This document shows positions 34,810 to 42,992 of a stretch of DNA of 64,000 bases, in pieces. The DNA is taken from positions 3,379,001 through 3,443,000 of the forward strand of contig NZ_CP053538.1 of assembly GCF_013137895.1 (NCBI RefSeq). Reading direction: 5' to 3'. The notes below the pieces were generated by a model. That model did no database searches. It was not told the origin of the DNA and worked only from the letters and a program-made list of their open reading frames with translations. The DNA is from Hymenobacter taeanensis. GTDB taxonomy: Bacteria; Bacteroidota; Bacteroidia; Cytophagales; Hymenobacteraceae. Positions within the stretch are counted from its first letter, which is position 1. Each line of letters starts with the position of its first letter. The position numbers were made by a program, and so were the translations under genes.

Positions 34810-35445
34810 CTACGCCGCTGGCTTCTTCTTGCTGACTGCCGCCTTCTTGCCGGCCACGGGGGCCGCCAGCTTACCGGGGTTATCGGCAATGAACTTGCCC
34901 CAGCTTTTACCACCGGCTTTCACGTTGTTGCCTTTCTGGTAGTGGTGGCACATGGCCACGGCCAGGGCATCGGTAGCATCCAGGAACTTCGGGGCCTCCT
35001 CAATGGGTGGGAGCTGCAGGGTCTGGCGGAGCATGTGGGCTACCTGCTCCTTGGTGGCGTTGCCCGAGCCTGTTACCGACTGCTTCACCTTGGTGGGCGC
35101 GTACTCCACGTACGGGATCTGGCGGGAGAGGCACGCGGCAATGGCCACGCCCTGGGCCCGGCCCAGCTTGAGCATACTTTGCACGTTCACCCCAAAAAAT
35201 GGCGCCTCAATGGCCAGCTCGTCGGGTAAGAACTCGTCGATGAGTTCCACCATCCGGTCGTAGATCTTCTTTAGCTTTACGGCGTGATTCGAGCCCAGGG
35301 CTTTCATGTTAATCACGTCGTACTGCACCACGCGCACCCGCTGGCCCTGCACCTCAATAATGGCATAGCCCATAATCTGCGTGCCAGGGTCGACACCCAT
35401 GATAATCTTGGGTAGCAAATCGGTGGTGGCAAGGGGCAGAATCAT
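34810..35445 (-). CDS. ruvC: Crossover junction endodeoxyribonuclease RuvC
   Basis: The Holliday-junction resolvase. The 211-aa RNase H-like protein shows the four acidic catalytic residues: D19 (MGVDPGT), E80 (AIEAPFFG), D156 and D159 (DATDALAVAMCHH). SVTGSGNATKEQ is the family's DNA-binding segment. The C-terminus has a ~30-residue Lys/Ala-rich tail (PVAGKKAAVSKKKPAA) longer than in Escherichia coli, a common basic extension in Bacteroidota. No ruvA or ruvB is adjacent. It is divergent from the LPG-synthase-like gene. The ATG at 35445 is used; an internal Met16 start would also leave the active site intact. Confidence 0.96.
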   Translation of the reverse strand: MILPLATTDLLPKIIMGVDPGTQIMGYAIIEVQGQRVRVVQYDVINMKALGSNHAVKLKKIYDRMVELIDEFLPDELAIEAPFFGVNVQSMLKLGRAQGVAIAACLSRQIPYVEYAPTKVKQSVTGSGNATKEQVAHMLRQTLQLPPIEEAPKFLDATDALAVAMCHHYQKGNNVKAGGKSWGKFIADNPGKLAAPVAGKKAAVSKKKPAA

Positions 35446-35538
35446 GGCGGGGTAGGCGTAGTAGGTCGTTCAGATGGGGACTTACGCGGCTGTCGGCCGA
35501 TAAACCAAAGTAGCTAACCGAATACTATTTCCGCCGTT

Positions 35539-36585
35539 TTGCCCCCTGACCTTCTACAAAACTACGTCCAAAAGCCGGATAGTGCCGCTCGTCGGCGCGG
35601 GTTTGTGGTGATGGGCAAACTTCTCGTTACCCTGCTCACGCTGGGGTTGCTCTGGTACTCGGTGTTTCAGGACGCCGACACCGCCACGGCCTGGCGCGGC
35701 TTGCTTACCCGCACCCTAAGCGGGGAGGGGCGCGGGCCTATTCTGCTGGCCCTGATCCTGATGCCAGCCAACTGGGGCCTCGAGGCCTGGAAGTGGTGGC
35801 GCCTGGCCCGGCACCTGGAGCCGGTATCGTTTCGGCGCAGCTTTCGGGCAGTTCTGGTGGGCCTCACGCTGGGTTTCGTAACCCCTAACCGCGTAGGGGA
35901 TTACGCTGGCCGCATTATTGAACTCAAAAGCCGGCGGCTTGATGCGCTGGGGGCCGTATTTCTGGGGCGCTACTGCCAGTTGGTGGTTACCGTGCTGGCC
36001 GGCACTACGGGGCTGCTGTACTTTGTGCTGCGGTTTTACCTGCACGGCTACCCTGCCACTGGCCTAGGCCTGGTGGTGGCCGTGGTGCTAGCTAACCTGG
36101 CCGTGCTGTTGCCCTTGTACCGCTCACGGTTGCTGGTGGCGGCCGTAATGGCGGTGCGGCCGTTGCGGCGGTTCCGGCGGTTTCTGGCCGTTATGCCCAC
36201 GTACCCGGCGCGGGCCCTCACGGCAGTCCTGCTTATTTCGGGGCTGCGGTACGGAGTGTTTTGCGTGCAGTTTGGGTTGCTGCTAGTGGCCTACGGAGCC
36301 CATGCGCCATTCGGGCCGGGAGTAGCGGCTATTGCGGGCACCTTCCTGCTAAAGTCACTGGTGCCCTCGCTCAATGCCCTGGCCGATGTGGGCGTGCGGG
36401 AGTTGTCGGCTACGCATTTGTTTGGGCTGCTGGGCGAGCCGGTGTTGCCGGTGCTTAGCGCCAGCATCAGCCTGTGGGTTGTTAATATTGCCCTGCCGAG
36501 CGCCGCCGGCCTGGGCTTTGTGCTGCGGCTGAAGGTAGTTCGTAAGCGTGGCAAAGCACCCGCAAAGCCCGCCGCGCATGAGTAG
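35539..36585 (+). CDS. Lysylphosphatidylglycerol synthase-like (UPF0104) membrane protein
   Basis: A 348-aa membrane protein of the LPG_synthase_TM/UPF0104 family, with about eight hydrophobic segments. It lacks the soluble aminoacyl-transfer domain of MprF, so it is the flippase-like half only. Conserved stretches are ALILMPANWGLEAWKW, LGFVTPNRVGDYAGR and FLLKSLVPSLNALADVGVREL. The frame starts with a TTG at 35539; the first ATG is at 35611. The basic stretch RRRG before the first helix favours the longer form. Its 3' end overlaps the start of the GT2 gene by the sequence ATGAGTAG, so the two are co-translated. The pair probably handles a glycolipid precursor, as inferred from context. Confidence 0.8.
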   Translation: MPPDLLQNYVQKPDSAARRRGFVVMGKLLVTLLTLGLLWYSVFQDADTATAWRGLLTRTLSGEGRGPILLALILMPANWGLEAWKWWRLARHLEPVSFRRSFRAVLVGLTLGFVTPNRVGDYAGRIIELKSRRLDALGAVFLGRYCQLVVTVLAGTTGLLYFVLRFYLHGYPATGLGLVVAVVLANLAVLLPLYRSRLLVAAVMAVRPLRRFRRFLAVMPTYPARALTAVLLISGLRYGVFCVQFGLLLVAYGAHAPFGPGVAAIAGTFLLKSLVPSLNALADVGVRELSATHLFGLLGEPVLPVLSASISLWVVNIALPSAAGLGFVLRLKVVRKRGKAPAKPAAHE

Positions 36586-37801
36586 CTGGGAGTGGGGGAG
36601 TGGCCTACTGGCATTGCAGGTGCTGATTGCGGGTATTTACCTGTGGCAGATGCTGCTTTACCGCCGCGCCTGGTGCAACGCTCAGCCCTGCTCCCAAGGG
36701 GAAAGGGTGCCAGACGGCCCCAACGACCTATCCAGCACAGATTCCTTCGTCCATAATACAGCAGGAGCAGGAGAGAGGCCTGCGCCTGCCTTCTCTATTT
36801 TGATTGCGGCCCGTAATGAGGCCGAGAACTTGCCGCTGCTGCTGGCTGATTTGCAGCAGCAGTTGCCAGTGCCCGGCGGGTTTGAGGTGTTGGTGGCCGA
36901 TGACCATTCTACTGATGCCACTGCCGCAGTAGTGCTGGAGGCAGCGCAGCGCCTGCCGTTTTCGGTGCGGCTGTTGCAGCTGGCGAATCTGCCCGGTGCC
37001 CGTACCGGCAAAAAGGCAGCGGTAGAAGCTGCCGTGCGGGCAGCACAGGCGCCCTGGGTGCTCCTCACCGATGCCGACTGCCGGGTGCCCGCTGGCTGGC
37101 TACAGGCCTACGCTACCCTTGCCGCCGACCCTGCCGTGCAGTTCATCAGCGGCCCCGTGCTCCTGACGGGTACTGGCTGGTTGGCTGCCCTGCAGGGCCT
37201 GGAGCTGGCCGGTTTGGTAGGAGTAGGGGCCGCTTCTATTAACCGGCAACAGCCCACTATGTGCAACGGGGCCAACCTGGCCTACCGCCGCGCCGCCTTT
37301 GCCGCCGTAGATGGTTTCCGGGGCAATGAGGCCGTACCCAGCGGCGACGATGAGTTTCTGCTGCATAAGATGCACGCGGCCTACCCCGGTGGGGTACGCT
37401 TCCTGCAAAACCGGCAGGCAATTGTGCGTACGGCGGCGCAACCCACCCTGCGGCAGCTCCTGTGGCAGCGGGTGCGTTGGGCCAGCAAATGGCGCCATTA
37501 CCAGGCGGCCGCGCCCCAACGGCTGGCGGTGCTGGTGCTGCTGGCTAACCTCACCTTCCCAATAGGCCTAGGGCTTTGGCTGGGCGGTGCCTCTGCGGGG
37601 TGGTTAGCACCTCTGGCTTGGGGGCTGAAACTAGCAGGAGATGTAGTGTTTCTACGACCGGTATTGCAGTTTTTGGGAAGGGCGCACTGGTTACGCTGGG
37701 TGCCTGTGCTGCAACTGGCCTACGCGCCGTACGCGCTAGCTACCGGCCTATTGGGCCTGCGGGGCGGATATGTGTGGAAAGGCCGCCAGACCCAGACGTA
37801 A
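36578..37801 (+). CDS. Family 2 glycosyltransferase, membrane-anchored
   Basis: A 407-aa processive-type GT2. The start ATG at 36578 overlaps the upstream stop (ATGAGTAG), which decides it against an earlier GTG at 36548. An N-terminal membrane helix (about 5-27) is followed by a Ser/Gly-rich spacer. The GT-A domain follows (FSILIAARNEAENL, VADDHSTDA, TDADCRVP and the acceptor-site NGANLAYRR, SGDDEFLLHK, QRVRWASKW). Three or four C-terminal membrane helices complete it. It resembles the enzyme at 48906 in layout. It probably transfers a sugar to a lipid carrier or polysaccharide; acceptor and donor are unknown. Confidence 0.88.
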   Translation: MSSWEWGSGLLALQVLIAGIYLWQMLLYRRAWCNAQPCSQGERVPDGPNDLSSTDSFVHNTAGAGERPAPAFSILIAARNEAENLPLLLADLQQQLPVPGGFEVLVADDHSTDATAAVVLEAAQRLPFSVRLLQLANLPGARTGKKAAVEAAVRAAQAPWVLLTDADCRVPAGWLQAYATLAADPAVQFISGPVLLTGTGWLAALQGLELAGLVGVGAASINRQQPTMCNGANLAYRRAAFAAVDGFRGNEAVPSGDDEFLLHKMHAAYPGGVRFLQNRQAIVRTAAQPTLRQLLWQRVRWASKWRHYQAAAPQRLAVLVLLANLTFPIGLGLWLGGASAGWLAPLAWGLKLAGDVVFLRPVLQFLGRAHWLRWVPVLQLAYAPYALATGLLGLRGGYVWKGRQTQT

Positions 37802-37917
37802 GACGCTTTTTCTACTATATAGTAATCAGAAAATAAAAAGTCGAAAAGGAGTGGTAGGGTAGCAATTGAGCACTACTTATTGGCGAAAAGTTAGGTCTAT
37901 CCATAAGCTCTGGTGCT

Positions 37918-38454
37918 ATGTCCCATTTCAGCCTAAAAGCCCTGTTTCCGTTGCTGGTTGTGTTGTTGCTCTTCTTGATTGGTGGTGTCTTTTTCGCCGC
38001 TACCGGCGTCATAGAGCCTTTCCAAATGGGAACCACGGCACAAAGCGGCGCGCAGCCCGATTCACTTGCGCAAGCCCAGGTCGCCGGGCTCAATTCAGCG
38101 GGCCAAGCTATAGCCATGGGGCCTGCGCTATCAGAAACAGAAGTTGCTGGCGAAGCCTTATTTAAAGGCAATTGCGCTCAGTGTCACGCCATAAACGAGG
38201 TGGTAGTGGGTCCGGCGCTCATGGGGCTCGACAAGCGTCGGTCCGAAAGGTGGCTCCTGAGCTGGATTAAAAACTCCGGCAGGATGGTAGCCAGCGGCGA
38301 CGAGTATGCCATAAAGATCTTTAATCAATATGGCCAGCAGCAAATGCCCAGCTTCCAGCTTTCTGAATCAGAAATACGGCAAATACTGGCCTATGTGAAG
38401 TCTCATAAGGCAAGTGGTGCCGAGTATAACGGCGCCGTGGCGGTAGTTAAGTAA
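37918..38454 (+). CDS. Membrane-anchored c-type cytochrome
   Basis: A 178-aa monohaem cytochrome c. An N-terminal transmembrane segment (about 8-29) anchors it with the haem domain outside. The haem site is C86-x2-C89-H90 (NCAQCHAI), with M143 (QQMPSFQLS) as the sixth ligand. The linker between (about 35-75) is flexible and Gln/Ala-rich. It would carry electrons within the respiratory chain. No oxidase or bc1 genes flank it. The 116-bp upstream gap includes an AT-rich palindrome (ACTATATAGT) that may be part of the promoter. Confidence 0.9.
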   Translation: MSHFSLKALFPLLVVLLLFLIGGVFFAATGVIEPFQMGTTAQSGAQPDSLAQAQVAGLNSAGQAIAMGPALSETEVAGEALFKGNCAQCHAINEVVVGPALMGLDKRRSERWLLSWIKNSGRMVASGDEYAIKIFNQYGQQQMPSFQLSESEIRQILAYVKSHKASGAEYNGAVAVVK

Positions 38455-38608
38455 CAGCTGATTAAGGGGCGGCAGCCCAGCGGCGTGTGGTGCGCACTAA
38501 GCCCAGCTGGGTTACTTTCAGGTTCCGGGAGTAGCCTTTTCGCTGGTATCTGCTGAAATTGGGCGGGGCCTTTTACCTTTGTTCATCCTGCCAAGCCCCA
38601 TTCTGCCC

Positions 38609-38866
38609 GTGACCGACACCGAATTCGATATTCTCGATGAGCTGTATTTCGTCTGCTCCTTCTCCGATCTGGTTACCAAAACGCGGTTAGCTCCGGCTGA
38701 GCTGGAGCGTAACCTGCGTAACCTGTTAGCGCAGGACCTCATCCGCAGCTTCTGGCCCGACCCCGACACGGAGCTGGCCTACGAAGAAAGCTCCTTTGGC
38801 GCCATCGTGCGCGATAGTTTTTTTCTGGCCTCCAAAGAAGGCCTTTTGCAGCATAACACCCGCTAG
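38609..38866 (+). CDS. Small conserved hypothetical protein upstream of an OppC-type permease
   Basis: An 85-aa protein that reads TDTEFDILDELYFVCSF, then LERNLRNLLAQDLIRSFWPD, suggesting a winged-helix-like fold with no known function. The likely start is the GTG at 38609; the frame also opens at a TTG at 38579. It stops 3 bp before the permease's GTG, so the two are almost certainly co-expressed. I do not recognise a named family. A regulatory or assembly role for the transporter is inferred only from position. Confidence 0.65.
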   Translation: MTDTEFDILDELYFVCSFSDLVTKTRLAPAELERNLRNLLAQDLIRSFWPDPDTELAYEESSFGAIVRDSFFLASKEGLLQHNTR

Positions 38867-38869
38867 CCT

Positions 38870-40060
38870 GTGGCCATAGCTGCTCCTGTTTCGGCTACGC
38901 TGCCCCCGGCCCGGCCGCCGGGCTATTACGTACGGCGGCGGCTGTTGCGCAACCAGCCCGCCATGCTCGGGCTGGGCTTTATTGTGCTGTGTACCCTGGT
39001 AGCGGTGCTGGGCTATTGGGTGCTGCCTGATAATACTCCTAACGCCAACAACAGCCTAGTGGCCCTGCAGAAGCAGCCGCCCGGCTTACGGGTAAATGTG
39101 CTGCGTATTCCGCTGCCTGATTCAGCCCGCAGTGCGGCCCGGGTAGGCTTGCTGGGCCTGTGGTGGGGTGGGCAGCCCTCGCCGTACCGGGAGGTGCCCA
39201 TTGAAGCGCAGTACCGCACCACCCCCGACTCACTTTTTGTGCGCCCGTTCCAGACGTACCGGTCGGCAGGGGCGGCGCGGGTGGCTGAGCAGGGTGTTGC
39301 TCTGGCCAGCCTAACCAAAAACAGGCTCGCCAATAGTACCCCCCAATTCATTGCTGAGCAGGCCATCAGCTCCCGCACCTACCTGCTGGGTACCGATAAA
39401 GCTGGGCGCGACGAGCTCAGTCGTTTACTGCTGGGCACGCGCATCTCGCTCGGTATTGGTCTGGTGGCGGTGCTGATATCGGTGCTGCTGGGCATGGCCA
39501 TTGGGGCCGTGGCGGGCTACGTGGGCGGCTGGGTTGATAGCCTATTGCTGGGCCTCATGACGGTGGTATGGAGCATCCCCGGCATCATGCTGGTCATTGC
39601 CATATCCCTCGCCCTCGACAGCAAAGGCGTCTGGACTTCGTTTGTGGCAGTTGGCCTTACGATGTGGGTAGATGTGGCCCGCGTGGTACGCGGGCAGATG
39701 CTGAGCCTGCGCGAAAAAACCTTCGTGGAAGCCGGCCGGGTGCTGGGCCTGCCCCAGAGTCGCCTGATCTGGCGGCACTTACTGCCTAACATGACCGGGC
39801 CTTTGATTGTGTTAGCAACCAGTAACTTTGCAGCCGCTATCTTGCTGGAAGCGGGCCTGAGCTTTTTAGGCCTGGGCGTGCAGCCGCCGGCCCCTTCGTG
39901 GGGGCTGATGGTTAATGAGGGTTTTCAGCTGCTGGGTACCGAGGCTGGCTTGTGGCTCACGCTGCTGCCAGGTTTGGCCATCAGCCTGCTGGTGCTCAGC
40001 TTTAACTTGCTTGGCAACGGCCTGCGCGACGCGTACGACCCTAAAACGCCAGTAGGCTAG
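38870..40060 (+). CDS. ABC transporter permease, OppC/DppC type
   Basis: A 396-aa peptide/nickel-type ABC permease. After an N-terminal OppC_N segment (RRLLRNQPAMLGLGFIVLCTLVAVLGYWVLP), a ~120-residue extracytoplasmic insert appears (about 50-165). The BPD_transp_1 core follows with TDKAGRDELSRLLLGTRISLGIGL and the EAA loop VEAGRVLGLPQSRLIWRHLLPN that docks the ATPase. It starts with a GTG at 38870. OppB, ATPase and binding-protein genes are absent from this neighbourhood, so partners are encoded elsewhere. Repeats phased at 8 nt lie just downstream. Confidence 0.88.
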   Translation: MAIAAPVSATLPPARPPGYYVRRRLLRNQPAMLGLGFIVLCTLVAVLGYWVLPDNTPNANNSLVALQKQPPGLRVNVLRIPLPDSARSAARVGLLGLWWGGQPSPYREVPIEAQYRTTPDSLFVRPFQTYRSAGAARVAEQGVALASLTKNRLANSTPQFIAEQAISSRTYLLGTDKAGRDELSRLLLGTRISLGIGLVAVLISVLLGMAIGAVAGYVGGWVDSLLLGLMTVVWSIPGIMLVIAISLALDSKGVWTSFVAVGLTMWVDVARVVRGQMLSLREKTFVEAGRVLGLPQSRLIWRHLLPNMTGPLIVLATSNFAAAILLEAGLSFLGLGVQPPAPSWGLMVNEGFQLLGTEAGLWLTLLPGLAISLLVLSFNLLGNGLRDAYDPKTPVG

Positions 40061-40062
40061 CA

Positions 40063-40190
40063 CAGGTGAAAGGCAAATTTGTGAACTTGTGAGCCTGCTT
40101 TAAACCCAGGCTTGGTAAACCTGAAAAGCACCACCTCACAAGGGCACCCTTTCACTTCTCCACTACTTCACAAGCTCACCACTTCACCTG
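40063..40190. repeat. Octad-phased TCAC/GTGA repeats upstream of the PP2C gene
   Basis: Sites reading TCAC (or GCAC/CCAC) occur at 40128, 40136, 40144, 40152, 40160, 40168, 40176 and 40184, exactly 8 nt apart. At the left end GTGA copies on the other strand occur at 40066, 40081 and 40089, so the block is also an imperfect inverted repeat: CAGGTGAA at 40063 and TTCACCTG at 40183; TTGTGAA at 40079 and TTCACAA at 40167. The last unit abuts the ATG at 40191. It could form a hairpin on the mRNA or bind a protein array. Confidence 0.75.
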
Positions 40191-41429
40191 ATGTCTACTT
40201 CTCGCTCAATAAGCCCTGAGAAACGCCTACTACTGAAGGAGCGTGAATTGGGGGCTTTGCTGGAAATCACTCAAGCCATTAACCTCGATCCGACGGAAGG
40301 AGCGCTCTATAAAATCTTTCAGTTTACGCTGCTAGGCCAGTTGAATATTCGACGGCTGGTGCTGTACGTGAAGGATGAGGGTGCCTGGGAGTGCATGGTA
40401 TCCTTTGGGGCTGGGCTGCCTGATTTTCGTACGGTGAGCCTCCCCCTGGCCGTGCAGGAAGGTTGTACGGCCCTGCCGTGCCCGGTTAAGCACTTTGGGC
40501 TGAGCCCCGAGTGGCAGCATCTGGAGACGGTGATTCCGGTAGTATCGAATGGGAATGTGCAGGCTTACGTGTTTATCGGCAACGTGCACGAAGACTACGC
40601 CGATGAGGAAGCCACCAAGTTTCTGCAAACGCTGAGCAACATTCTTATCGGGGCCATTGAGAGCCGCCGGCTGGCGCGGCAGCGCGTAGCCGATGCCGCC
40701 ATCCGGAAGGAGATTGAAATTGCCCAGGAAGTGCAGACTATGCTCTTCCCACGCAAGCTGCCCAATGATGCCCAGGTGGCGGTGCAGGCCAGCTACGTGC
40801 CTCACACCGCCGTGGGCGGCGACTACTACGATGTGGTTAGCCTCGACGATAACCGGTTCCTGTTTTGCGTGGCCGATGTGTCTGGCAAGGGCGTGGCGGC
40901 CTCTCTGCTCATGTCGAACTTCCAGGCGGGTCTGCGCACCCTGCTGCGCCAGAAGGCCGACCTGGCCACGGTGGTGCATGAACTGAACAACCTCATTTTC
41001 CGCAATGCCGGCGGCGACAAGTTCATCACCGTATTCTTCGGGCTCTACGACCGGGGCACCCGCGTACTGCAATACGTAAACGCGGGCCACAACGACCCTC
41101 TGCTCATTCCTGACCAGGGCCCCATGCTGCTGCTCAAGTCGGGCACCATTATGCTGGGCGTGATGGAGGAGCTGCCCATGCTGCTGGTAGGGGAGGTAGT
41201 GGTGCCCCCACGTACGCTGCTGCTCACCTACACCGATGGCCTGACGGAGGTATTCGACAGCAACCAGGAGGAGTTCGGGGAGGAAGGCGTACTGCGTGTA
41301 CTGCGCCACAACCGCTATGCCCCGCTAGCGGTTGTGCATCGGGAGCTACTGCGCGAGATAGAGGCCTACAACGCCAGCGGCAACCGCTTCGCCGATGACG
41401 TAACCATTCTCAGCTGCCGCTTTAAATAG
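40191..41429 (+). CDS. GAF-PP2C (SpoIIE/RsbU-type) serine/threonine phosphatase
   Basis: A 412-aa soluble signalling phosphatase. An N-terminal GAF-like sensor (about 30-165) is joined by a coiled linker (EIEIAQEVQTMLFPRKLP) to a PP2C_SIG/SpoIIE phosphatase domain (about 200-410). Metal-binding acids are in HTAVGGDYYDVV, CVADVSGKGVAASLLM and the final DDVTIL. Such enzymes dephosphorylate anti-anti-sigma factors or STAS proteins in partner-switching cascades; no kinase, STAS or sigma gene is adjacent. The ATG at 40191 follows the octad repeats directly. Confidence 0.92.
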   Translation: MSTSRSISPEKRLLLKERELGALLEITQAINLDPTEGALYKIFQFTLLGQLNIRRLVLYVKDEGAWECMVSFGAGLPDFRTVSLPLAVQEGCTALPCPVKHFGLSPEWQHLETVIPVVSNGNVQAYVFIGNVHEDYADEEATKFLQTLSNILIGAIESRRLARQRVADAAIRKEIEIAQEVQTMLFPRKLPNDAQVAVQASYVPHTAVGGDYYDVVSLDDNRFLFCVADVSGKGVAASLLMSNFQAGLRTLLRQKADLATVVHELNNLIFRNAGGDKFITVFFGLYDRGTRVLQYVNAGHNDPLLIPDQGPMLLLKSGTIMLGVMEELPMLLVGEVVVPPRTLLLTYTDGLTEVFDSNQEEFGEEGVLRVLRHNRYAPLAVVHRELLREIEAYNASGNRFADDVTILSCRFK

Positions 41430-41507
41430 AGGAGTGGCCTAGCGGATGACGGATAGTGCCGTTACGGCTTAGAGCGCAACGCTGCGGAGTACCGGCAAGC
41501 CGCTAGC

Positions 41508-42992
41508 CTAGCTAATAGCGCGCTGTGCCTCTATGACTATGCCGCCCTCTTGCTTTGGCTTTAACCAGGTGCCCATCCGGATTAAGACGGCCAGATTAAA
41601 AAAGAAGAAGGAGCCAATCTTATCAACTTCTACCAGCTCATTCAGAAGCAGGTGAAACACAATAATAACAAAGCTAAGCCCGCAGGCCAGCACTACGTAG
41701 CGCAACTCTGAGCGCGGGACGGTGCGATGGTATAAGCGCTCAATCATCAGGAGGCTGATACCCAGCAGCACCACAAAGAGCAGCATGCCCGGAAATCCCT
41801 GCTCGGCCAGCAGCAACAGAAAATAGTTGTGCGTAGTGGAGCGCTCGGGGTTGTCGCTGACGTAGGTGCGGAAGCTGCGGACGGTGTAGCGCTTGTACTC
41901 GGGGTAAAATGTGCTGGGGCCGCTACCTACCAGGGGCTTGTCGGCCGTCATGCGGGCCGCCGCCACCCACCGGTACACCCGCTCCATCCCCGACATATCC
42001 TGTAGCTTATACGTAGCCTCCAGGTGTTTGCCAAAGTCTTTGCCGTTGAAAACGGTTTTCTCGAAGTCGGGAGCGTACAGCATGTAGTTGTTTTCGCTCA
42101 GAAAGTAGCTGACTCCCGCCAGCACGCCTACCAACGTGCCAACCAGTAGCAGGCGGGTTTGGCGCAGGCGCATAACCCCGTAGAAAATACCCGCCACCGG
42201 CAGTGCCAGAATGGAAGCACGCGTGTAGGCCGTCAGCAGTCCAAACAGCAGCAGACCCGTAGCCAGGTGCCAGCCCAGGCGGGCCAGGCCAGTACTATTG
42301 CGCGCTCCATACCATGAGAAGGGCAACAGCAGGGCCAGTACCGTAGCGTAGGTTACGTGGTTGCGGTAGAGGGGCTGCACCGCCGGGTTAATGGCATCAA
42401 AGGCAAAGCCATGAGCCGCGTGCCGTACAATTACAATGAGCACCGTAAGGCAGGTGCCAATTACGTAGAGCCGGGCCACCTGCCACACCTTCCCGGGGCG
42501 GCGCACCAGCAGGAACGTGCCCAGTATAAAGGGCGTCAAGTACCATATCTTGGCCAGAATGTACTTGATGGACTTGGTAGAATCGACGGAGAAAAACGAC
42601 GAGGTAACGGACCACAGTAGCATCAGCAGCAGCACCACAAGTACGGGGTGCAACAACTCCCGGGCCGGCAGCCGCACGCGGCGCATAAATAGGGTGGCCA
42701 TGATGCAGCCGGTAAGCGTCATCATCAGCGGCTCCGAGGGTACATCGAGGCTCAGGCCGCCCGGCACCGGAAACTCACGAGAGAAGGCCAGCGTCAGAAA
42801 CAGCAGGTAAAAGAGCAGCGTCCAGTCGGTAAATACCACCAACAGGCCTAGCGCCAGCACCACGGGCAACAAAGCCAGCGGCGTTTCCAGCAGGGCCGCC
42901 GTTGCGCCGCCCAGCATCAGCAGGAGCATAAACCCCACAAACAGGCGTTGGCTGGGGTCGGTGGGGCGAAACCGGTTCAGCAGCTCACTCAC
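41508..42992 (-). CDS. O-antigen ligase/Wzy-like polymerase
   Basis: A 494-aa polytopic membrane protein with about 11-12 hydrophobic segments and a long periplasmic loop (about 290-385). That loop carries the O-antigen ligase signature HNYFLLLLAEQGFPGMLLF after DKPLVGSGPSTF. It polymerises or ligates surface polysaccharide in the envelope. Its ATG overlaps the stop of the Wzz-like gene by 4 bp (ATGA), so they are translationally coupled. It transcribes away from the flippase gene at 44331. Polymerase and ligase functions cannot be told apart from the sequence. Confidence 0.88.
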   Translation of the reverse strand: MSELLNRFRPTDPSQRLFVGFMLLLMLGGATAALLETPLALLPVVLALGLLVVFTDWTLLFYLLFLTLAFSREFPVPGGLSLDVPSEPLMMTLTGCIMATLFMRRVRLPARELLHPVLVVLLLMLLWSVTSSFFSVDSTKSIKYILAKIWYLTPFILGTFLLVRRPGKVWQVARLYVIGTCLTVLIVIVRHAAHGFAFDAINPAVQPLYRNHVTYATVLALLLPFSWYGARNSTGLARLGWHLATGLLLFGLLTAYTRASILALPVAGIFYGVMRLRQTRLLLVGTLVGVLAGVSYFLSENNYMLYAPDFEKTVFNGKDFGKHLEATYKLQDMSGMERVYRWVAAARMTADKPLVGSGPSTFYPEYKRYTVRSFRTYVSDNPERSTTHNYFLLLLAEQGFPGMLLFVVLLGISLLMIERLYHRTVPRSELRYVVLACGLSFVIIVFHLLLNELVEVDKIGSFFFFNLAVLIRMGTWLKPKQEGGIVIEAQRAIS

